Shown here in pieces: positions 1 to 8,071 of a stretch of DNA of 64,000 nucleotides. Source of the DNA: an uncultured Lachnospiraceae bacterium (lineage in GTDB: Bacteria > Bacillota > Clostridia > Lachnospirales > Lachnospiraceae). The notes under the pieces were generated by a model that was not told where the DNA came from, made no database searches, and saw only the letters and a list, made by a program, of their open reading frames with translations. The stretch spans positions 20,177-84,176 of the forward strand of contig CAJUHR010000019.1 in the NCBI GenBank assembly GCA_910586255.1. The letters are read 5' to 3'. The position numbers were made by a program, and so were the translations under genes. Position 1 is the first letter of the stretch; each line of letters begins with the position of its first letter.

Positions 1-1015
1 GAAGAAGACATGGGAGCAGCACAATAAAACAGGACATACAGGTATGAAAAAGCTTCCAGCCTGCATAATGGCCGATGGAGAGACCGGAGTCCCGGATAAC
101 GCTGCGGGTCTGGAAGATTCCGGAAAATCCTCCGAAGGCCACGGCGCCTGTGACCGGAAGCAGGCACTTAGAGGCCGGAAAGGTATGGCAGAGACTGCTG
201 ACGCCGGTGGTGATTTCCGCGCCTCCGGCTAAGAGGGCGCGAAGGGATGCAGGCAGGAAGGAAAGCTCTCCGATCCATGCCGCGAGAATTGAAAATAGCA
301 TGATATAGCCGCCGATGATGACCATGGTTTCACAGGTGGAGGCAATGGTATCCTCCAGGGACGGCTTTTTTGTGGTGGTTGTAACTGGGTTTAATGCCGC
401 GGCTTTGAGAGATTCCTTTGAGGCGTTTTTTTTCTGACAGGGAAATGTGTGTGCAATCGGCCTGTCTATGCCGTAGAAATGTCTGGCAAGGAGGGACAGG
501 GGGAGGATGGGAAGGTAAAGACATGTGATCAGCCACAGAGGAGACACAGGCAGGGGAAGCTGCGCCCTTACATATCCCAAAAGGAACATGGGACTGGGAT
601 GATTACAGATAGCCAGCAGATAGGCGGATTCCTCCGGGGAGAGGGATCCGTTTTTTCTAAAATCCGCGCACATCCGGGCTCCCAGTGGATAGCCGCAGAG
701 AAGGCCGCACAGCAGAACATAGGAGCCGGTTAAGCTTACCTTAAAGAGCCGGTTAAGCAGAGGGGCAAAGGGTTTCATGAGAAGCTCCACCCCTCCGAGA
801 ACCGTGATCATCTGGGTGCAGATGATAAAGGGAGCCAGAGTGGGGAGAACCACATTGAACCACAAGAGAAGTCCGTTTGAGGCTCCCCGGACGGACAGGT
901 CGGGAAAGGAAAGCAGCAGCCCCAAAAGCAGGATGGGAAGAAGCGGCAGGCTGTACAGGATGGGACGGCCTGCCGCTCCAAAATCATATGGATGGTCAGT
1001 GGTGTTATTGGTCAT
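1..1015 (-). CDS. ylbJ: YlbJ-like sporulation integral membrane protein, 3' end cut by window edge
   Basis: An uninterrupted minus-strand frame runs from an ATG at 1015 to the first base of the window, giving 338 codons with no stop; the C-terminus lies outside. The protein is strongly hydrophobic with several membrane segments. It carries the blocks expected of the YlbJ/nucleoside-recognition family: GLLLWFNVVLPTLAPF near residue 45, CGYPLGAR near residue 115, and CNHPSPMFLLGYV near residue 140. Near residue 305 it has a glycine-rich FGGFSGIFQTRS block. In Bacillus, YlbJ is needed for spore cortex formation, which fits a spore-forming host. It lies 109 bp downstream of the DUF5050 gene on the same strand. 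The family assignment is from recognised motifs; the exact role here is inferred. Confidence 0.85.
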   Translation of the reverse strand, partial: MTNNTTDHPYDFGAAGRPILYSLPLLPILLLGLLLSFPDLSVRGASNGLLLWFNVVLPTLAPFIICTQMITVLGGVELLMKPFAPLLNRLFKVSLTGSYVLLCGLLCGYPLGARMCADFRKNGSLSPEESAYLLAICNHPSPMFLLGYVRAQLPLPVSPLWLITCLYLPILPLSLLARHFYGIDRPIAHTFPCQKKNASKESLKAAALNPVTTTTKKPSLEDTIASTCETMVIIGGYIMLFSILAAWIGELSFLPASLRALLAGGAEITTGVSSLCHTFPASKCLLPVTGAVAFGGFSGIFQTRSVIRDSGLSIGHYAGWKLFHTCMSCFIVLLPCLL

Positions 1016-1124
1016 GTCTGTCTCCCATGGTTTGCCGGAGAGAGGAAAACTCTCTTTTTTCTTAATTGTATGAGAAACAGGGAGGAGACATTCCAGATGG
1101 AAAATATTCCAGACGATGAAAAGC

Positions 1125-2186
1125 TTATCGATCCATAAAGCCTTTGCTTGTCTTTTCCAGCCGGGGGATGCCGGAATCCTGGGGAATCATGCGCATATTG
1201 CCGCTTGTGAGGGAGACGATCCGGTCTCCGGCTATGGAGGCATGATACATGGTGAACTCACCTAAGGGCTGTAAGTCGGTGCCATCAGTTCTTACCCGCA
1301 TATAGGCTGCCTTTTCATCTCCCTGAGCCAGGGAGGAGAAATAGATCCATTGGCTGTCTGCCGTCACATTGAAGCTCATGGCAGCCGGGCGGCTGTGGAT
1401 CGTCTGAAGACCGGTGCCGTCTGTCCGGATTTTCTTGATGGCATCATCGGTGGAATCCCTGAAGTAGATCCATCCGTCCACAACCTGAAGGATGGGGGTG
1501 TAGGGCATAAACTCAATCCGCTCGGAGCCCTGGCCGTTTAAGGCCATCTGGTAGTTGTAAAACTTATTTTCTTCATGACGGATTCCCGTATAATAGATGG
1601 TGTCCTCCGTCACATCCAAAAGCCAGTACATCTCGTCCCCTGTCCCGTCCTTTAAAATCTGCCCTCCGGTGCCGTCCGGATGGATTCGGCAAATCATGCT
1701 GGTGCGTTCCATTCCGGTGGTGGTCTCATAATTAAAATAGAGCCAGTCTCCGGAGAGGATCATCTCGCAGGTGCCGATGCCGAAGTCGGTTTTTGCGGGG
1801 AAAAACACCTCCGGACGTCCTCCGTCCATAGAGACTCTGTAGATAGCTCCGTGAAGAGTTCTAAAGAAAATTTGACCGTCTGCCAGGTTGATATTTCCCC
1901 AGAAGGGATCAGGGAGAATGGAATTGATATCCTTCACGAGAACCGTGCCGTCCTCTCCGGAGCGGGCTTTGCACAGGTCGCCGTTTTCGCAGTAGTAGAT
2001 CCATCCATCTGCCTCGGCGGCGGCGCCTCCGTTCTGAAAATTCCCGGAGGTGTTGCCGCGGGAGGAGATGGCAGCCTGGACTGTGGAGGCCGTAAAGGAA
2101 GGCATGGGCAGGATGGGAGCCGCAGCCAAGGTGAGAATAAGGGAAAAAGAAAAAATCAGGGGGTGGGTTTTTGGTCGTTTGATCAT
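1125..2186 (-). CDS. Secreted DUF5050-type beta-propeller protein
   Basis: A 353-residue protein. It starts with a basic N-terminus and a hydrophobic stretch followed by alanines (signal peptide, roughly residues 1-39), so it is probably exported. The mature part is a series of about seven repeats of 40-45 residues. Each repeat opens with a W-I/L-Y-Y/F strand (GWIYYC, GQIFFR, DWLYFN, DTIYYT, GWIYFR, QWIYFS) and ends in a DGT-type turn, as in DUF5050 proteins predicted to fold as beta-propellers. The start is supported by AAGGAG on the minus strand a few bases upstream. No catalytic residues are evident. A role in binding at the cell surface is only inference. Confidence 0.75.
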   Translation of the reverse strand: MIKRPKTHPLIFSFSLILTLAAAPILPMPSFTASTVQAAISSRGNTSGNFQNGGAAAEADGWIYYCENGDLCKARSGEDGTVLVKDINSILPDPFWGNINLADGQIFFRTLHGAIYRVSMDGGRPEVFFPAKTDFGIGTCEMILSGDWLYFNYETTTGMERTSMICRIHPDGTGGQILKDGTGDEMYWLLDVTEDTIYYTGIRHEENKFYNYQMALNGQGSERIEFMPYTPILQVVDGWIYFRDSTDDAIKKIRTDGTGLQTIHSRPAAMSFNVTADSQWIYFSSLAQGDEKAAYMRVRTDGTDLQPLGEFTMYHASIAGDRIVSLTSGNMRMIPQDSGIPRLEKTSKGFMDR

Positions 2187-2517
2187 ATTGTGTTACTCCT
2201 TTTTTGCTGGGAAGAGTGTTTTCCTGAGGGACCGCAGCCTTAGGGGGCTGTACCGGAAGTGCCGGGGAATGAGGACAGGAGCCGGCTCAGGGTTTCGGGG
2301 CTGCTGTCTCTAAGATTTCGGTCGGTCGGCTAAATGGGTTACATTGTTTTGCCAACCGTAACTATTGTACCACAGTTTTGAGAATTTTTCTTCTATAATT
2401 TTGATGAGGTTCTAAAAAGGTTTCACAGGCTATGGTGTTTGGCTTGTGGGGCCTTTTTATTTTATGGGATGAGCCTGGGGTGTGATATTTTCAAGAAGGT
2501 CATACTCCCATTATCTC

Positions 2518-2598
2518 TCATCTGTCGGACTCCAAGTTCAAAAATCCTCTTGCAAGCAAGCCTGCATCGGATTTTAGACCTTTTGACCCTGGTATCAT
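2518..2598 (-). other. Possible dispersed intergenic element containing a 26-codon micro-ORF
   Basis: On the minus strand an ATG at 2598 opens a 26-residue frame (begins MIPGSKGLKSDAG, ends NLESDR) closed by TGA at 2518-2520. There is no ribosome-binding site upstream. The block has a base composition quite different from the AT-rich DNA around it. The peptide string resembles short frames I associate with repeated intergenic elements in clostridial genomes, but I cannot verify that here. More likely a piece of a dispersed repeat than a translated gene. Confidence 0.3.
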
Positions 2599-2760
2599 AT
2601 CATGATGATATTTATAAAACAAAAACAGAAATAGCAAAAATTTATATTTATGGAAATATATTCCAATATACAAAATTATAATATATATTATAATTATAAA
2701 AATAGAAATATGTGATATTAGACAAAAGTGATTTCAATTATAATAAATATATTTACAAAA

Positions 2761-2789
2761 TTGACATTATGTGTTATTATCTACATAAA
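2761..2789 (+). promoter_or_regulatory. Predicted sigma-A promoter of the glycyl-radical cluster
   Basis: A perfect TTGACA (2761-2766) is followed after a 17-bp spacer by CATAAA (2784-2789), about 100 bp upstream of the first gene. A TAATTTCA motif at 2818-2825, in the presumed 5' leader, recurs near the IclR gene and may be an operator. Confidence 0.5.
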
Positions 2790-2887
2790 ATAAAATTTAA
2801 TTCCGAAAATAATAATGTAATTTCATTTTTTGATAATGGAAACAATATTATTGACATATAAAAATTTCAAGAAAGGTGGAGGTATTT

Positions 2888-3829
2888 ATGAGACGAGTCG
2901 GGGTAGTTGGAATCGGAAATATGGGAGCGGGGATCGCCCATAATCTGAGGGAAGGGAAGTTTGAGGTGGTCCTTTACTCAAAAAGATGCGGGGATCCGCT
3001 GTTTGAGCCTGAGAGGGATGAGACGTTTGGACCGCTGATGGAGAAGGGTTGCCGGGTTGCTAAAACCCTGAGGGAGGTGGGGGAGTTTTCTCAGGTGGTG
3101 ATCACCAGTGTTCCTATGCCGGAGGATTTTCTGGCTGTGTGCACAGGGGATGAAGGGCTGATTGCCAGTATGAAGGAGGGAAGCTATATCATTGATACCA
3201 GCACCATCGATGTGGAGACCACGCGTAGGGTACATTCCATTGCAGGGGACAAGGGCATAAGGACTCTGGACGCTCCTGTCAGCGGCGGACCCGCCGGCGC
3301 GAGAAACGGCACCATGACGATTATGGCAGGCGGGGATAAGGAGGATTTTGATGCCTGTCTGCCGATCTTTGAATGTATCGGCGGCAATATCAACTATATG
3401 GGGCGGATTGGAACAGGGCAGATGGTGAAGCTTTGCAACCAGGCTATCTCAGCCTCCCAGAGCGCGGTCATGGGGGAGGTGTTTGTGACTGGCATCAAGG
3501 CAGGGCTCGGTCTGGAGGATATGGCCAATGTGATCCGCGCCAGCTCCGGCAATTGCTGGATGCTGGAGAATTTTTTCCCGGAAACGGTTTTTAAGAACAA
3601 GTTTGATCCGCCGCGGTTTGCTCTGCGGATGATGTTAAAGGACATTGATCTGTATATGCGGACAGCCAGGGCCTTAGGGGTTCCCAGTATTGTCTCCGGC
3701 ACGGTGATGCAGATGTTTACGGCAGCCATGGCTATGGGAAACGGAGAACTGGATGTGACATCGGTGGTTCAAGTGGCAGAAAAGCTGGGGGAGCAGAAAA
3801 TTCTTTCTGACGGTGAGAATAACGGATGA
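2888..3829 (+). CDS. NAD(P)-dependent beta-hydroxyacid dehydrogenase (3-hydroxyisobutyrate/tartronate-semialdehyde reductase family), copy 1
   Basis: A 313-residue beta-hydroxyacid dehydrogenase. The N-terminal Rossmann motif GIGNMGAG binds the dinucleotide. The substrate-binding block DAPVSGGPAGARNGT and the catalytic-lysine segment GQMVKLCNQ (Lys about residue 181) follow in the usual order, and length matches the family. Members interconvert a 3-hydroxyacid and its semialdehyde, including 3-hydroxyisobutyrate, 3-hydroxypropionate, glycerate/tartronate semialdehyde and sulfolactaldehyde. The start at 2888 is preferred over an in-frame GTG at 2876 because AAGGTGGAGG lies just upstream of the ATG. 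First gene of the cluster, 15 bp before the glycyl radical enzyme. The exact substrate cannot be read from the sequence. Confidence 0.85.
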   Translation: MRRVGVVGIGNMGAGIAHNLREGKFEVVLYSKRCGDPLFEPERDETFGPLMEKGCRVAKTLREVGEFSQVVITSVPMPEDFLAVCTGDEGLIASMKEGSYIIDTSTIDVETTRRVHSIAGDKGIRTLDAPVSGGPAGARNGTMTIMAGGDKEDFDACLPIFECIGGNINYMGRIGTGQMVKLCNQAISASQSAVMGEVFVTGIKAGLGLEDMANVIRASSGNCWMLENFFPETVFKNKFDPPRFALRMMLKDIDLYMRTARALGVPSIVSGTVMQMFTAAMAMGNGELDVTSVVQVAEKLGEQKILSDGENNG

Positions 3830-3844
3830 TGAGGAGGGATGGGT

Positions 3845-6208
3845 GTGACGGAGCGGATAAGACGTTTGAGGGAGCTTTTTCTGAATACAAAGAAGAGCAT
3901 CTGTATTGAACGCGCCAGGATTGTGACAAGAGCCTATCAGGAGCTTACACAGGAGCCGGTTATTTTGAAGCGTGCAAAGGTGCTGGACAGGATTTTGTCG
4001 GAGATGACCATTTACATAAAAGAGGATGAGCTGATTGTGGGGCACAATGCAAGCCGGACAGGAGGTCTTCCGGTGGTCCCGGAGGTCCAGGCAAACTGGA
4101 TTGGAAAGCAGCTGGATGATTTTGCCACAAGAAAGATTTTTCCGGTGGAGATATCGGATGAGGACAAGGAGGAGCTAAGAGCGCTTCTTCCCTTCTGGAA
4201 GGGACGGACCGTGGAGGATAAGGGATTGGTCAACATACCAGAGGAGACCCAACGGGTGTTTGAGATGTCTCCTGCGGTCATCACCTTGGGCTCTCATTTG
4301 CGGGGAACCTCCGGCCACATCACGGTGAACTACGAGAAGGTTCTAAAGAAAGGCTTCAACGGCATCTGTGAGGAGGCGCGGGAGAAAAAGAGGCAGCTGG
4401 ATTTGACGGATCCTTTTGTAAAGGAAAAGCTGGATTTTTATGAGGCTGTGGAGATTGTCTGCCAGGCGGCATGCAAATTTGCCGGGCGCTACAGCGTTTT
4501 GCTGGGGAAGATGGCAGAGGAATGTGAGGACCCGGCGCGAAAAAAGGAGCTTGCCATGATGTCCCGGATCTGTGAGAGGGTGCCCGCGTACCCGGCCTCT
4601 TCCTTTTATGAGGCCATCCAGTCCTTTTGGTTTACCCACGTGATCATCATGATTGAGACCGAGGGGCCCTCCACCTCTCCCGGAAGGATGGATCAGTATC
4701 TGTATCCCTATTGCAAAATGGATCAGGAGGCAGGTATCTGGGATGAGGAGTTTGCCCAGGAGCTTCTTGACAATCTTTTTATCCGCTTTAATGAGGTGGA
4801 CCGGGTGCCCAATGTTCCGGTAAATGCCTCTACCTATGTCAATGCCAATTCCATGTCCGAGATGGTGATTGTGGGAGGTCAGGATAAGCGGGGAAACGAT
4901 GCCACAAATCTTCTCACCTACATGTTTTTCACCGCCCAGAAGCACACGGGATTTCCCATGCCGGCGTTGGGAGCGCGCCTTCACAGCAAAACTCCCAGAA
5001 GGCTGCTTTTGGAAATCGTCAGCCTTGCCAAAACCAGCTGCGGAAAGCCGTCCATGTTTAATGACGAGGTGATTATCGAAAGCCTTTTAAAGGACGGCGT
5101 GACCCTGGAGGATGCCCGTGACTACGGGGTGATCGGCTGTGTGGAGCCGGCGCCCTCAGGCAACAGCTTCACCTGGTGCAACGCTGCCATGATGAATCTG
5201 GCAAAATGTCTGGAGCTGGCGCTTTTTAACGGCACGGACCCGGTAAGCGGGAAAAAGGTCAATGATATCACCTTCATTGATGAGGCCAGCTCTTTTGAGG
5301 AGATTGTGGCTGCCTATGAAAAACAGGTGGAGTACTATGTGTTTCACATGACCGTGATGTTAAACAATTTGGACAAGATTCAGGCGGAAAATATGCCCAT
5401 TCCCTATGTTTCCAGCATTATGGATGACTGTGTGGAAAAGGGGATGGATATAACCTTAGGAGGAGCAAAATACAATTATGTGGGCCCCCAGGGGATCGGC
5501 CTTGCCGATGTGACCGATTCTCTGCTGGCAATCCGGCAGGCTGTGTTTAAGGAGCGCAGATATACTTTGGAAGACATAAAGACGGCCATGAAGGAGAACC
5601 ACAAGGATGAACGGATGCACCAATATCTGCTGAACATGTGTGAAAAATTCGGCAATGACGACCCGGAGGTGGATGCCTTTGCCCGGAGAATCGGCAGGCA
5701 TTACTGTCTTTTGTTTAAGGATTTAAAAAACCGCAGAGGGGGAGGTTACCGTCCGGGGCTGTACTCGGTGGCCGGGCATGTGGCATTAGGAAATGCGGCC
5801 GGGGCTCTCCCTGACGGGAAGAAGCGCAACCAGAGTCTGGCCCACGGGGTTTCCCCTGTATACGGTTCTGCCAGGAAAGGCCTGTCGGCTATTTTTAATT
5901 CCGTAGGCAGACTGGACCTGGCCATGTCTCCTAACGGGACAAGTTTAAATCCCAACATTCATCCCACCTTGCTGAGAACAAAGGAGGATGAGGAGAAGAT
6001 GGCGGATGTGCTGCGGAAATTTGTGGATCAGAAGATTATGCATCTTTGCTTTAATGTGGTCACGGAGGAGACTCTTCGGGATGCCCAGGCCCATCCGGAA
6101 AAATACCGGAGCCTGGTGGTTCGTATCTCAGGGTACTGTGCTTTTTTTACAGAGCTGAGCTATGATATTCAGATGGATGTTATCCGCCGATGCGGGGTGT
6201 ATCAGTAG
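3845..6208 (+). CDS. Glycyl radical enzyme of the dehydratase/lyase superfamily, substrate unknown
   Basis: A 787-residue glycyl radical enzyme. The thiyl-radical cysteine is in GCVEP (Cys about 432), the hallmark of glycerol/1,2-propanediol dehydratase, choline lyase, isethionate/DHPS lyase and hydroxyproline dehydratase relatives rather than pyruvate formate-lyase. The glycyl radical site is RISGYCA (Gly about 763, 25 residues from the end). Another active-site block reads EGPSTSPGRMDQY. It differs from GHSISPGR of glycerol dehydratase and from what I recall of choline lyase, so the substrate may be new. It should remove a leaving group (OH, sulfite or amine) next to a hydroxyl and leave an aldehyde or ketone. 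GTG at 3845 is chosen because the upstream ATG at 3839 abuts the GAGGAGGG site. The activase is encoded at 9671. Confidence 0.9.
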   Translation: MTERIRRLRELFLNTKKSICIERARIVTRAYQELTQEPVILKRAKVLDRILSEMTIYIKEDELIVGHNASRTGGLPVVPEVQANWIGKQLDDFATRKIFPVEISDEDKEELRALLPFWKGRTVEDKGLVNIPEETQRVFEMSPAVITLGSHLRGTSGHITVNYEKVLKKGFNGICEEAREKKRQLDLTDPFVKEKLDFYEAVEIVCQAACKFAGRYSVLLGKMAEECEDPARKKELAMMSRICERVPAYPASSFYEAIQSFWFTHVIIMIETEGPSTSPGRMDQYLYPYCKMDQEAGIWDEEFAQELLDNLFIRFNEVDRVPNVPVNASTYVNANSMSEMVIVGGQDKRGNDATNLLTYMFFTAQKHTGFPMPALGARLHSKTPRRLLLEIVSLAKTSCGKPSMFNDEVIIESLLKDGVTLEDARDYGVIGCVEPAPSGNSFTWCNAAMMNLAKCLELALFNGTDPVSGKKVNDITFIDEASSFEEIVAAYEKQVEYYVFHMTVMLNNLDKIQAENMPIPYVSSIMDDCVEKGMDITLGGAKYNYVGPQGIGLADVTDSLLAIRQAVFKERRYTLEDIKTAMKENHKDERMHQYLLNMCEKFGNDDPEVDAFARRIGRHYCLLFKDLKNRRGGGYRPGLYSVAGHVALGNAAGALPDGKKRNQSLAHGVSPVYGSARKGLSAIFNSVGRLDLAMSPNGTSLNPNIHPTLLRTKEDEEKMADVLRKFVDQKIMHLCFNVVTEETLRDAQAHPEKYRSLVVRISGYCAFFTELSYDIQMDVIRRCGVYQ

Positions 6209-6348
6209 AAGGCGGTATTTTTGATTTTTTCAGAGGGTACGCCATGGAAAAGGGAGAGGGAAGAGGCCGAGTATTCTCAGAGCTAAAATATATGACATTG
6301 ATACTAGACTGTTACAATAAAAGAATAAAAATTGGGAGGTAATGAAAC

Positions 6349-7461
6349 ATGAGAAGAAATCACAGGATGATGGCAGGGATACTGGGGGCAGCTTTGGTTG
6401 TGGGCATGCTTGCAGGCTGCGGCGGGGGAGGCGGCGGGGGAGGCAGCCAGCTACCTTCTTCCGGGGAGACAAAGGCCGGGGAAGCGTCCGCCGAGGCGGC
6501 GTCTGATGAGATGGCATCCACAGAGAAGACGCCGGATGAGACAAAAGAGACAGAGGCGGCTTCCCGGACAGAGGCCTGGAAGCCTTCGGGGCCCATTACC
6601 CTGATTGTCCACAATGCGGCGGGGAGCGGCACGGACACGATTTTTAGGGCATGGGCGGCAGCGGCAGAGAAAAAGCTGGGGGTTTCCGTTGTCATTGAGA
6701 ATATTGGCGGCGGCGCCTTTATTCCGGCTATGTCGGCCATTGCCGATGCCAATCCGGACGGATATACCATCGGAGGAATCACGGAATCGCCCTACTATGC
6801 GGCAGGATACATGGGAGATTACAGTGTGGATCTGTTTGGCCAGCTGGATGTGCTTTGTCAGGGGGTGGAGAACTTTAACCTTCTGGCAGTGGGAGCCGAT
6901 GCATCTTATGACACACTGGAGGAATTTATCCAGTATGCCAAGGACCATCCGGAGGAGAATATTACTCTGGGCAATTCCGGTGTTGGCGGGATTCATGACA
7001 TCACTATCAAGAGCCTGATGAAGGAGACCGGTCTGTTAAATATCTCCTCCATCGCCTACGGAGGCGCCAGTGACTCTGCGGCGGCTGTGGCCGGAGGTCA
7101 TATCACAGGTCATGTGGCCGGCTTCTCTCCCAACCGGTCTCTGATTGAGTCCGGCCATATCAAGCTTATTGGGACATTTAAGGCGGGGGCTGACCGGGAT
7201 GAGCGCTTCCCGGATCTCCAGTCTGCCAACGAGCTGGGGTATGAGGTGACAGGGCTTCAGAAGTGGGGAATCTGCCTGCCGGCAGGGGCTCCGGATGACG
7301 TAAGGCAGACGCTGTCCGATGCATTTAAAGCATCCCTGGAGGATCCGGATTTTATGGAAAATGTAAAGGTGCAGGGAATGTTGATCAACTATATTGACGG
7401 GGATACCTTAACGGAAATCTATCACGAGATTTACGACAGCGCGGCAGAATTTTCAGAATAG
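6349..7461 (+). CDS. TctC/Bug-type solute-binding lipoprotein of a tripartite tricarboxylate transporter
   Basis: A 370-residue exported binding protein. The signal peptide ends in the lipobox LAGC (Cys24), followed by an eight-glycine run and an Ala/Glu/Thr-rich linker to about residue 75. The binding domain starts with PITLIVHNAAGSGTDT, matching the TctC/Bug fold opening that grips carboxylate ligands. GNSGVGGIHD and YGGASDSAAAVAGGH are also typical of the family. GGGAGG lies a few bases before the ATG. It is the first of the three transporter genes (TctC, TctB, TctA) and is followed by a strong intercistronic hairpin. TTT systems import carboxylates and at least one (SlcHFG) imports sulfolactate, so it probably supplies the glycyl radical enzyme's substrate or a precursor. 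Confidence 0.9.
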   Translation: MRRNHRMMAGILGAALVVGMLAGCGGGGGGGGSQLPSSGETKAGEASAEAASDEMASTEKTPDETKETEAASRTEAWKPSGPITLIVHNAAGSGTDTIFRAWAAAAEKKLGVSVVIENIGGGAFIPAMSAIADANPDGYTIGGITESPYYAAGYMGDYSVDLFGQLDVLCQGVENFNLLAVGADASYDTLEEFIQYAKDHPEENITLGNSGVGGIHDITIKSLMKETGLLNISSIAYGGASDSAAAVAGGHITGHVAGFSPNRSLIESGHIKLIGTFKAGADRDERFPDLQSANELGYEVTGLQKWGICLPAGAPDDVRQTLSDAFKASLEDPDFMENVKVQGMLINYIDGDTLTEIYHEIYDSAAEFSE

Positions 7462-7469
7462 CTGTCAGC

Positions 7470-7504
7470 CCGGAAGGCCGGGTCCGGCGGTCCCGGCCTT
7501 CCGG
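7470..7504 (+). promoter_or_regulatory. Strong intercistronic hairpin after the binding-protein gene
   Basis: A perfect 13-bp GC-rich inverted repeat (7470-7482 pairs with 7492-7504, 9-nt loop) sits 8 bases after the tctC stop codon. No T-run follows, so it is unlikely to be a full terminator. Hairpins here commonly protect the binding-protein mRNA from 3' decay and raise its level over the permease genes. A similar hairpin follows the binding-protein gene at 33513. Confidence 0.65.
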
Positions 7505-7533
7505 AGATTGTACGCAACAGGGGGTGTGCGAAA

Positions 7534-8058
7534 ATGAAGTCCGAATATAACAAGGAATTATCGTCCGGAGTGGAAAAGGTTTTGGCAGGCAGTATGTTTC
7601 TGTTTATTTCGGCGGTGGTGGGGTTTTATATGATCCCCAACACCATCAGGGGGTCAGCCGGCAGAAATATTGCCAACAATCCCAGAATGTTTCCGGCAAT
7701 ATTTACCGTTTGTCTGGCCGCGGCGTCCTTGATTCTGATTTTTGCGGGGATCCGGGAGTGTCTGAGATACAGGGAATTTGTCAGCGGCGAAAATATCAGG
7801 AAGGAATTGGCGCGGCTATTTCTTCTGGATTCCCCGTCTCTTCTCGTCTTTGCCGGATTAAGCGTGATTTTCTGTGTTCTGGCTCCTGTTTTGGGATTCT
7901 TTTCCAGCGGTTTTCTGATTATGACAGGGGCGGCCTTTTATCTGGGAAACCGGGAATTAAAGTGGGTGGTACTGTTTCCCATTGTGTTTATGGTCCTGCT
8001 TTGGTTTGTGTTTGTGATCCTGCTGTCCGTGAGATTTCCGGCGGGAATCCTGATATAG
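7534..8058 (+). CDS. TctB-type small membrane subunit of the tripartite tricarboxylate transporter
   Basis: A 174-residue membrane protein with four predicted helices (around residues 15-35, 48-68, 100-125 and 140-170). The size, topology and position between TctC and TctA match TctB; these proteins are poorly conserved in sequence. A short insertion after helix 2 is charged. AGGGGGTGTG lies upstream of the ATG. It ends 13 bp before TctA. The assignment rests mostly on context and topology. Confidence 0.8.
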   Translation: MKSEYNKELSSGVEKVLAGSMFLFISAVVGFYMIPNTIRGSAGRNIANNPRMFPAIFTVCLAAASLILIFAGIRECLRYREFVSGENIRKELARLFLLDSPSLLVFAGLSVIFCVLAPVLGFFSSGFLIMTGAAFYLGNRELKWVVLFPIVFMVLLWFVFVILLSVRFPAGILI

Positions 8059-8071
8059 AGGAGGGGATGGA

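Larger units (their letters stand above)
2187..2887. other. Long AT-rich intergenic region between divergent units
   Basis: About 700 bp separate the minus-strand DUF5050 gene from the plus-strand glycyl-radical cluster. The left part carries the DUF5050 upstream region. The middle (about 2460-2620) is a non-AT-rich block containing a 26-codon minus-strand micro-ORF that resembles an inserted element. The right part (2620-2880) is extremely AT-rich and holds the cluster promoter. The 80-codon plus-strand frame at 2439-2681 has no ribosome site and low-complexity content, and I do not regard it as a gene. Confidence 0.6.

Noticed and set aside
2439..2681. 80-codon plus-strand frame in the 2.2-2.9 kb gap
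   Set aside because: No ribosome site, ends in AT-rich low-complexity codons, and overlaps the putative intergenic element.
3839..3844. ATG at 3839 as glycyl radical enzyme start
   Set aside because: It directly touches the GAGGAGGG ribosome site, leaving no spacing; the GTG at 3845 has correct spacing and gives the usual MTERI-type N-terminus.
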